Source: Nanobdellota archaeon (GTDB taxonomy: Archaea; Nanobdellota; Nanobdellia; Pacearchaeales; GW2011-AR1). Taken from it: 5,074 bases of DNA. Numbering within the stretch: position 1 is the first letter of the stretch; each line of letters opens with the position of its first letter. Of the stretch, positions 1 through 4,173 are shown piece after piece. The stretch spans positions 1 through 5,074 of the forward strand of contig JAHJRS010000070.1 in assembly GCA_018830845.1 (NCBI GenBank), read 5' to 3'. The position numbers and the translations under genes are program-made. The notes beneath the pieces are model-generated. The model saw only the letters and a list, made by a program, of their open reading frames with translations, made no database searches and was not told the origin of the DNA.

Positions 1-18
1 AGAAACTCTAAAATTGGC

Positions 19-705
19 ATGGCACCAGCAATATACGTGCGCGAGAAAGACAAGAATCGAATAGCAAAAATAATTGATTCTTTTGATTTAGATTACTCTT
101 TAGAGAAAGATTTTATTGAAAATCAGAATATGGAAGGGTTTGTTTACGTTCCTTCAATAAACCTTTATGTTGCAAAGGAAAAGAAATTTCACAGGAAAAA
201 CTGGTTTGAAGCACATAAGTTGCTTCAAAAAGAAGGAGAAAAAATGCTCACCCCATATGAGTTTGTTGAATTCTTAAAATATGCAAAAATTAATGAGGAA
301 AATGTGTACAATGAGATAACTAAATTAAAAAGTCCTTGGAGAGCAGAATGGCTTGACGCTGACTTTAAGGTTAAAAATGGAGTTTTGCATATTAATTATA
401 ATCATGTTTTAGATTCAAACGGGAATTTAATTCCAAAAAATTTGGAAGTCCTTGACAAAGAAACTTTAATGAAAGACAAAACCCCTGGAATTTCACTCGA
501 AGATTATTTAGAAAGTAATCACACAAGTCAGGGATTACCAAATAAGAGTGTTAAGTCTGGAGATTTATATTACTGGTTCCCAAGAAGCGACGACAATTCA
601 GTCGCGTGGTTCGATGCCGACGATAATGGGGCTGACCTCAACTGCAACTGGGATCCGTCTAATCGGGACGACATTCTCGGGGTACGCGCCGTTAGGCGCG
701 AGTAA
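19..705 (+). CDS. DGR target (variable) protein with C-type-lectin-like C-terminus
   Basis: This 228-residue protein is most likely the diversified target of a diversity-generating retroelement. The C-terminal part reads like the sulfatase-modifying/C-type-lectin-fold domains that DGRs mutate. It has a W-R-A-E-W-L-D-A-D-F element at about 107-116, then Y-Y-W-F-P-R-S at 184-190, an Asn/Asp-rich stretch at 191-219, and the closing L-G-V-R-A-V-R-R at 220-227. I recall nearly the same architecture, with a closing GVRAVRR, in target proteins of CPR bacteria and DPANN archaea. In the family, mutable surface residues of the lectin fold bind ligands; the ligand here is unknown. No signal peptide or membrane segment is visible, so a cytoplasmic location is likely. 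The frame has no stop between base 1 and the chosen ATG, so the true start may lie upstream and the gene may be 5'-partial. The last 105 bases are about 61% GC against about 31% in mid-gene (301-400). Confidence 0.85.
   Translation: MAPAIYVREKDKNRIAKIIDSFDLDYSLEKDFIENQNMEGFVYVPSINLYVAKEKKFHRKNWFEAHKLLQKEGEKMLTPYEFVEFLKYAKINEENVYNEITKLKSPWRAEWLDADFKVKNGVLHINYNHVLDSNGNLIPKNLEVLDKETLMKDKTPGISLEDYLESNHTSQGLPNKSVKSGDLYYWFPRSDDNSVAWFDADDNGADLNCNWDPSNRDDILGVRAVRRE
583..702 (+). other. DGR variable region (VR) at the 3' end of the target gene
   Basis: Codons 191-219 hold 14 Asp or Asn codons out of 29 (D191, D192, N193, D199, D201, D202, N203, D206, N208, N210, D212, N215, D217, D218), every one of the form RAY. 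In DGRs the template carries AAY codons, and adenine-specific mutagenesis during reverse transcription gives GAY, AAY or other NNY codons in the variable copy. I219 (ATT) and W197 (TGG) could be A-to-T changes from AAT and AGG. From about codon 220 onward the sequence is adenine-poor and GC-rich, as expected for the initiation-of-mutagenic-homing end. The exact limits are inferred, because no template repeat is in the window to align with. Confidence 0.8.
685..700 (+). repeat. Perfect hairpin (6-bp stem, 4-nt loop) at the VR end
   Basis: CGCGCC at 685-690 pairs perfectly with GGCGCG at 695-700 around a GTTA loop, inside codons 223-227. Short GC-rich hairpins or cruciforms at or just after the 3' end of the variable region are known to aid DGR retargeting in the Bordetella phage system. 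That hairpin usually has a somewhat longer stem and lies just past the variable region. Here it sits inside the coding sequence, three bases before the stop, so it could also simply be codon choice for R-A-V-R-R. Confidence 0.5.
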
Positions 706-756
706 GGTATTGCTTGCGGGCAGGAAAAATCGGGCAAGATTATTCCAAACGCAAAA

Positions 757-763
757 TTTTTTT
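757..763 (+). terminator. Oligo-T run after the DGR target gene
   Basis: Seven T residues occur about 50 nt after the stop of the target gene and overlap the stop codon of the converging M50-like gene. Archaeal RNA polymerase terminates at oligo-T tracts without needing a hairpin, so this is a plausible terminator for the rightward transcript. Confidence 0.4.
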
Positions 764-1388
764 AAACAATTGCAAATGTTGCAATTAATCCCATAAGCGA
801 AATTATTGCCAAAAAGGACCAGAGTGTTACATTTCCAAAAAAGATTTTTGCACCGTCCCAATCAAAGGCCGGAATTATATTAAAAAAAGCGTAAGTCATG
901 CTTATTTTTGCAAGCACTTCTGCTCCAACAAGGTATGCAACAATTGAAAGCAAAATATTTGTAATTATTCCTGCTGAGGCAATCCATCCCATTTCCTCTT
1001 CGGAAACTTCTGAGAAAGAATAGATTCCGTGCCTTTTTGCCGCCCTATAAACTTTTCCCGAGGCGTCAAAAGTCAGGCAAGCCATCCAGTTTATCAGTCC
1101 AACTGAGATAAATTTTACTATTAAAGGCACAAAAATTCCCGCCTGAATAAAATTTTTGAAATGAAGATGTTTTTTGACCCCAAACTGCTTTATCTCCCAG
1201 ATTTTTATTTCTATATCTGTGTCGAGGTAAAAACTAAATATTTTTTTTGCTATTATGTTTGCAATGATTGCTATAAACACAAAAAGGGTTGTCATTAAAA
1301 AAATATTAACATCTTTCACAAGGGAAATTATGAGCCCTAGTACGATTGAGATTATCACTACTGCAAAAAATTCTTTCCGATTGAGCAT
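762..1388 (-). CDS. M50/site-2-protease-like integral membrane protein lacking HExxH
   Basis: The product has 208 residues and is strongly hydrophobic, with likely membrane segments at about 6-24, 28-49, 80-104, 133-154, 157-175 and 186-207. Two elements recall the M50 metalloprotease family. W-I-A-S-A-G-I-I-T-N at 135-144 resembles the A-x-A-G-x-x-x-N motif. N170, P173, D178 and G179 in the F-F-N-I-I-P...D-W-D-G-A-K-I-F stretch resemble the N-x-x-P...L-D-G motif, whose Asp is the third zinc ligand. The HExxH motif that supplies the other ligands and the catalytic Glu is absent: no His is followed by Glu anywhere in the protein. I recall similar ~200-residue proteins in Pacearchaeota annotated as M50 peptidases. 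Active proteolysis is doubtful; a pseudoprotease or membrane-chaperone role is possible. It converges on the DGR target gene and has its own TATA box about 25 nt upstream of the ATG, so it is probably leaderless and monocistronic. Confidence 0.7.
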   Translation of the reverse strand: MLNRKEFFAVVIISIVLGLIISLVKDVNIFLMTTLFVFIAIIANIIAKKIFSFYLDTDIEIKIWEIKQFGVKKHLHFKNFIQAGIFVPLIVKFISVGLINWMACLTFDASGKVYRAAKRHGIYSFSEVSEEEMGWIASAGIITNILLSIVAYLVGAEVLAKISMTYAFFNIIPAFDWDGAKIFFGNVTLWSFLAIISLMGLIATFAIV

Positions 1389-1409
1389 GGTATTTTGAAA
1401 GATTTATTT

Positions 1410-1417
1410 TTTATAAA
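1410..1417 (-). promoter_or_regulatory. TATA box of the M50-like gene
   Basis: TTTATAAA is centred about 25 nt upstream of the ATG at 1388 on the minus strand. Archaeal TATA boxes lie about 26 nt before the transcription start, so transcription should begin at or next to the A of the start codon, giving a leaderless mRNA. No ribosome binding site is visible. Confidence 0.6.
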
Positions 1418-1460
1418 GGTTGTTGGGGTGAAGATTCTATTAGTTTGGAGTATGGAAAAC

Positions 1461-1470
1461 TATTTAAATA
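1461..1470 (+). promoter_or_regulatory. TATA box of the PRC-barrel/membrane-protein operon
   Basis: TATTTAAATA is centred about 25 nt upstream of the ATG at 1490, which again fits leaderless transcription. Together with the oppositely oriented box at 1410-1417 it forms a divergent promoter region of 101 nt. Confidence 0.6.
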
Positions 1471-1489
1471 AAAATGCATACTTTTTGTT

Positions 1490-1765
1490 ATGAGAGTTAA
1501 AAAGATAACTGAAGTTCTGGGCAAGAGGGTTTACACCGATTCCGGCGATTTTTTTGGGGAAATTGAGGAAGCAAACTTGTATGAAAACAAAGTTGACAGC
1601 TGGAGGATAAAAGTAGCATCTCACTTGAATTCTGTCTTGGGCGGAGCAAGAGGGGTTGTTATTCCGCACCAGTTTGTGAAAGCGGTTAGTGACATCTTTA
1701 TAATAAATAAAGCTGCACTTCCTAGCCAGGAAATGGACATGGACGAAAGTGCGGACATAATCTAA
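1490..1765 (+). CDS. Small PRC-barrel domain protein
   Basis: The product has 91 residues, nearly all of it one PRC-barrel domain. The typical opening is present (V-K-K-I-T-E-V-L-G-K-R-V-Y at 3-15), then T-D-S-G-D-F-F-G-E-I-E-E at 16-27 forming the first strands. The domain closes with V-V-I-P-H-Q-F-V at 56-63 and V-S-D-I-F-I-I at 66-72. An acidic tail (77-91) follows. PRC-barrels of this size are widespread in archaea. In haloarchaea, short PRC-barrel proteins (CdpB1/CdpB2) act at the division site with SepF and FtsZ, and others relate to RNA handling such as RimM. A CdpB-like adaptor role is possible here, but no division gene is in view. The stop is followed 5 nt later by the start of a membrane protein, so the two are probably co-transcribed and may work together at the membrane. 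The start is supported by the TATA spacing. Confidence 0.85.
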   Translation: MRVKKITEVLGKRVYTDSGDFFGEIEEANLYENKVDSWRIKVASHLNSVLGGARGVVIPHQFVKAVSDIFIINKAALPSQEMDMDESADII

Positions 1766-1770
1766 TAAAA

Positions 1771-2274
1771 ATGGCTAACATTCTTCAAGCATCACTTTTT
1801 ACTGACTTTTTGTACCCTTTTTTGCTAATGTTTTTTATAATGTATGCTTTGCTTCAAAAATCAAAACTTTTTGGGGAGGAGCAGTCTCAGATTAATGCCT
1901 TTGTTTCTTTAGTTGTTTCGCTTATTTTTGTTGCAGTTGTTTATCCAGTTGTTGTAGTGAACAATTTGATTTTATTTATGACTGTGGGGGTTGTTGTAAT
2001 TTTTGTAGGATTCGTCCTTTGGGGATTCATTAATAATGGGGACATTTCTTTGAATAGCAAGGTACAAAAAGGACTTGCTGTTCTGACTTTTATTGCGGTT
2101 ATCATTGCGGTTCTTTGGGCAACAGGTGCATTTCCCGGCGTGTGGAATGCCCTCGAGGTTTTCTTTGAATGGGCATTTTCTTCAGGGACCGAAGGGTTCT
2201 GGACGAACTTTTTAATTGTTGTTTTGGTTATTGCTGCCGTTGCGGCGGTTTTGAAAGTTAAGAAGGCTGCATAA
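1771..2274 (+). CDS. Multi-pass membrane protein of unknown function, paralogue of the next gene
   Basis: The 167-residue product is almost entirely hydrophobic. Likely membrane segments are at about 10-29, 42-62, 66-87, 100-118 and 144-163, and it ends in a short basic tail (K162, K164, K165). An aromatic/Gly loop at about 119-143 precedes the last helix. The stretch P16-F-L-L...Y25-A...K30-x-K32-x-x-G35 and the N42...S46 element recur in the next gene (P37-F-L-L...Y46-A...K51-x-K53-x-x-G56, N62...S66). I recall related proteins in Pacearchaeota/Woesearchaeota, but know no assigned function. It begins 5 nt after the PRC-barrel stop with no Shine-Dalgarno sequence and no TATA box at the expected distance. 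It therefore probably shares that transcript and may be translated by reinitiation. Its transcript may end in the T-rich stretch 2325-2340. Confidence 0.75.
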   Translation: MANILQASLFTDFLYPFLLMFFIMYALLQKSKLFGEEQSQINAFVSLVVSLIFVAVVYPVVVVNNLILFMTVGVVVIFVGFVLWGFINNGDISLNSKVQKGLAVLTFIAVIIAVLWATGAFPGVWNALEVFFEWAFSSGTEGFWTNFLIVVLVIAAVAAVLKVKKAA

Positions 2275-2310
2275 TAAAATTAGGCCTCTTTTAAATGAAA
2301 CAATAGAAAT

Positions 2311-2320
2311 CTATATAAAG
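2311..2320 (+). promoter_or_regulatory. TATA box of the second membrane-protein gene
   Basis: CTATATAAAG lies in the 66-nt gap between the two paralogous membrane-protein genes. It is centred about 25 nt before the ATG at 2341. This supports that ATG over the in-frame ATG at 2362 and indicates independent, leaderless transcription. Confidence 0.6.
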
Positions 2321-2340
2321 AATATTTCTTTTAATTTTTT

Positions 2341-2916
2341 ATGATTGAGGGGTTGATTACAATGGCTTCTTACGGAATTGTTGGAGGAGGCTCAATTGGA
2401 AATTTTTTATATCAACTTGAAAGTGCAGGGGTTTTTAGTTATGTTTTGCCCTTTCTTTTAATTTTTGCAATAATTTATGCAATTCTAACCAAAGCCAAAT
2501 TTTTGGGGGATAATCTTGCTGTCAATTTTATAATTTCAATTGCAGTTGCACTTATGGCTCTGCAATTCCATTTTGTTTCATACTTTTTTGCGGAAATTTT
2601 TCCTCGGTTGGGGGTTGTCCTTTCAATAATTTTGGTCTTTATGATTATCCTTGGGCTTTTTGTAGACTGGAATAGTTCAGGGGCAAAATGGGGATTTGGA
2701 ATTTTAGGGGGAATTGCCGGATTAATAATTCTGGTTCAGAGTTTTTCTGATGCCTTTGGATGGAGCGGGGATTTATTTGGAGGAGGTTCATTTGGGTGGT
2801 GGCTTGAACAATATTCTTCAACTATAATAATCGCAATTTTGGTTCTTGGCGCAGTCATAGGAATTCCTTTGGCGGGAAAAAGAAAAAATAGAGATGTTCC
2901 CCCAGCACATCATTAA
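2341..2916 (+). CDS. Multi-pass membrane protein of unknown function (second paralogue)
   Basis: The product has 191 residues. Its order is a Gly/Ser-rich N-terminus (11-22), likely membrane segments at about 33-50, 61-83, 88-108, 117-134 and 159-178, and a basic hydrophilic tail (180-191) ending in His-His. Between the last two segments sits a Gly/Trp/Phe-rich loop (139-158, with a G-G-G at 147-149 and W153-W154). The G-S-I-G-N-F-L opening, P-F-L-L near 37-40 and I-F-P-R-L-G-V at 86-92 match a DPANN-archaeal membrane family that I recall as uncharacterised. It is about 24 residues longer than its upstream paralogue, mainly at the N-terminus, and that gene's helix layout is kept. There is no transport signature or catalytic motif. 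It may be a structural membrane component, possibly linked to the pilus-like genes to the right, but that link rests on proximity only. Confidence 0.75.
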   Translation: MIEGLITMASYGIVGGGSIGNFLYQLESAGVFSYVLPFLLIFAIIYAILTKAKFLGDNLAVNFIISIAVALMALQFHFVSYFFAEIFPRLGVVLSIILVFMIILGLFVDWNSSGAKWGFGILGGIAGLIILVQSFSDAFGWSGDLFGGGSFGWWLEQYSSTIIIAILVLGAVIGIPLAGKRKNRDVPPAHH

Positions 2917-2924
2917 TTAGAGCA

Positions 2925-2935
2925 TTTTTATTTTT
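2925..2935 (+). terminator. Oligo-T terminator after the second membrane-protein gene
   Basis: Two runs of five T separated by one A begin 9 nt after the stop codon at 2914-2916. This is typical of archaeal factor-independent termination. Confidence 0.45.
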
Positions 2936-2951
2936 GCAAAGAATATACTGA

Positions 2952-3107
2952 TTATTTTTTATTCATCTTTTCGAAGGCAGACTAAAGTTTTCCAAACAAA
3001 AAACTATTTCTTACTTCTATTCAGTTTTTCGAAAGCAAAATCAAAGATTTTTCATGCGAAAAGATTCACTTTTTGCCTTTGTTCATCTTTTCGAAAGAAT
3101 CTTCAAC
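2952..3107 (-). repeat. Three degenerate tandem copies of a gene's 3' end, about 60-bp period
   Basis: On the plus strand a 19-nt core containing TTCGAA begins at 2961, 3019 and 3081, at spacings of 58 and 62. The copies match at 15 or 16 of 19 positions pairwise. Read on the minus strand, each copy encodes the same tail followed by a stop. The real C-terminus of the coiled-coil gene ends F-E-K-M-N-K-G-K-K-stop (stop 3066-3068). The second copy reads F-E-K-L-N-R-S-K-K-stop (stop 3004-3006) and the third reads F-E-K-M-N-K-K-stop (stop 2952-2954). Only the first copy is in frame with the gene and translated. The arrangement suggests tandem duplication of the gene's terminus with later decay. 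Confidence 0.7.
2998..3003 (-). terminator. Candidate oligo-T terminator of the coiled-coil operon
   Basis: Six A on the plus strand give six T on the minus strand, about 60 nt past the stop of the second coiled-coil gene and inside the degenerate tail repeats. It is the longest minus-strand T run I see in the gap, so it is a plausible end for this operon. Confidence 0.35.
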
Positions 3108-3728
3108 CATCTCAATTTCTTTTTTAACGGCGTCAATATTTCTTCCGAAGGAACCAACCCTGTCGAGGATTGCAATTTGCATTTTGTCAAAACTTTTTTC
3201 CATTCTTTTGACTCTTTCATTTAAGTCAGAAATCATAGGAGAATAGACAGCCTTAAATTCCTTTAAAGATTTTAAATCCTCTTCAATTCTTTTTATTTTT
3301 TCGGAAAAAACCTGTTCTGCAACTTCTATCATTGTTTCAGAACTCATTGAATATCCTCCCGCACCCCCTTGTGCATATTGTTCGGAGTATTCCTCAGGGT
3401 AATATTCATCTTCTCCTTCATAACCGGACATCATGGAATTTTCCTGAGAGGTGTAATTCGAATAATCTCCGGTGGGAGAGGGAGCTGAAGAGGGGGTATA
3501 TGTTTCTTCCTCGGCAGATTCGTCATTTTCACTGCGCATTCCCATTATAGAGGGGACCATCCCTCTGGTGGGGTTTTCTTCCTCTGACACTGCTTCTTTT
3601 ATTCTTGATTGATTCATTGCATCATTTATTTCCATTGGATTGAAACCTTCTTCCTTTAATTTTGATAATATCTCCTCTCTGGACCTGCCGGCCTTCTTTA
3701 ACTCCAAGACTCTTCCAAGAGGGACCAT
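3066..3728 (-). CDS. UBA-like N-terminus plus coiled-coil protein, probable partner of the pilus-type ATPase
   Basis: The 220-residue product has three parts. Residues 4-47 form a small helical domain (L-K-K-A-G-R-S-R-E-E-I-L, then E-G-F-N-P-M-E-I-N-D-A-M) that resembles UBA-like helix bundles. A short conserved-looking motif G-M-V-P-S-I-M at 56-62 leads into a low-complexity acidic, Ser/Tyr/Gly-rich linker (about 65-127). Residues 130-216 are predicted coiled coil, with heptad-like hydrophobics around K-I-K-R-I-E-E-D-L, R-V-K-R-M-E and V-K-K-E-I-E-M-V. There is no signal peptide or membrane helix, so it is cytoplasmic. I recall this architecture in Woesearchaeota/Pacearchaeota beside secretion-type ATPases. 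By analogy with ArlC/D/E of archaella it may help organise the motor, but I cannot show homology. It is the second gene of an operon, 5 nt after its partner, with no ribosome binding site. Confidence 0.75.
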   Translation of the reverse strand: MVPLGRVLELKKAGRSREEILSKLKEEGFNPMEINDAMNQSRIKEAVSEEENPTRGMVPSIMGMRSENDESAEEETYTPSSAPSPTGDYSNYTSQENSMMSGYEGEDEYYPEEYSEQYAQGGAGGYSMSSETMIEVAEQVFSEKIKRIEEDLKSLKEFKAVYSPMISDLNERVKRMEKSFDKMQIAILDRVGSFGRNIDAVKKEIEMVEDSFEKMNKGKK

Positions 3729-3733
3729 ATTTA

Positions 3734-4084
3734 TTAATGCTTTTTCTTGCTTTTTAACTTTTCTAAATCTTCTTTAGTTGCAAATTCAAGAGGCTGGAAC
3801 ATTTTTGCCTGTTTTTTAAGTATTTCAAGGTCATCCTTTTTTGCAAATTCCTGGAACTTTGAGGAAATTGTTTCCAAAAAATCTTTTATTCTTTCCAAAC
3901 TAACTTTAAGGGTTGCAAGATCTTTTTTAATTTCAAGAATTTCTTCATCTTTTTTTTCTTTAAAATCAACCAAATTTTGACCTATTAAAATTAACCTGTC
4001 CTTTATTATTTTCTGGCGTTCCTCCAATTCAACAAGATTTAAACCCGGGTCATCCTCCCCCGAATAGCCTCCCTCTTCATTCAT
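3734..4084 (-). CDS. Small coiled-coil protein, first gene of the coiled-coil operon
   Basis: The 116-residue product begins with an acidic, flexible stretch (1-14). A largely helical, charged region follows, with coiled-coil character from about 17 to 82 (L-V-E-L-E-E-R-Q-K-I-I-K-D-R, then E-E-I-L-E-I-K-K-D-L). Near the C-terminus two similar elements recur: F-A-K-K-D-D-L-E-I-L at 80-89 and F-A-T-K-E-D-L-E-K-L at 101-110, around M-F-Q-P-L-E. There is no membrane segment. I recall similar short coiled-coil proteins next to archaeal pilus-type ATPases, and an ArlC/D-like scaffold role is an inference. It is transcribed leftward from a promoter back to back with that of the ATPase and precedes the larger coiled-coil gene by 5 nt, which suggests the three products work together. 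A TATA box about 26 nt upstream supports the start. Confidence 0.75.
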   Translation of the reverse strand: MNEEGGYSGEDDPGLNLVELEERQKIIKDRLILIGQNLVDFKEKKDEEILEIKKDLATLKVSLERIKDFLETISSKFQEFAKKDDLEILKKQAKMFQPLEFATKEDLEKLKSKKKH

Positions 4085-4105
4085 ACCCTTAAAAGAACCT
4101 TGCGG

Positions 4106-4114
4106 TTTAAATTT
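4106..4114 (-). promoter_or_regulatory. TATA box of the coiled-coil operon
   Basis: On the minus strand the sequence reads AAATTTAAA, centred about 26 nt upstream of the ATG at 4084. This fits leaderless transcription of the two-gene operon. Confidence 0.55.
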
Positions 4115-4136
4115 GTTTCGAGAGTGAGTTTCATAA

Positions 4137-4147
4137 TTAATATAAAG
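4137..4147 (+). promoter_or_regulatory. TATA box of the secretion-type ATPase gene
   Basis: TTAATATAAAG is centred roughly 32 nt before the ATG at 4174, or about 24 nt before an out-of-frame ATG at 4166. The predicted transcription start therefore falls around 4166-4169, giving the ATPase mRNA a leader of only about 5-8 nt. It faces away from the coiled-coil operon's box about 25 bp to the left, so the two transcripts share one divergent control region. Confidence 0.5.
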
Positions 4148-4173
4148 TCCTAAATACTTTTTTTTATGTTAAA

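Noticed and set aside
713..738. Possible inverted repeat CTTGC...GCAAG after the target gene
   Set aside because: Only 5 bp pair across a 16-nt loop, and the adjacent GGG bases do not extend the stem. It is too weak to call a terminator or attachment site.
548..861. Overlapping open frames on both strands across the variable region (548-796 plus, 598-861 minus)
   Set aside because: Both are shadows of the GC-rich, stop-poor end of the DGR target gene and of the M50-like gene. They show no recognisable domain and no promoter.
1460..1669. Minus-strand open frame opposite the PRC-barrel gene
   Set aside because: It lies almost wholly antisense to a clear PRC-barrel domain and across its TATA box, with no family resemblance.
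3050..3063. Extra TTTTTCATGCGAAAA element between repeat copies, considered as a fourth repeat unit
   Set aside because: It carries an insertion inside the TTCGAA core and no matching tail peptide, so it is more likely unrelated AT-rich similarity.
3332..3980. Plus-strand open frames opposite the two coiled-coil genes (3332-3550, 3747-3980)
   Set aside because: They are antisense to genes with coherent heptad patterns. Their translations are compositional mirrors of the Glu/Lys-rich genes, without promoters.
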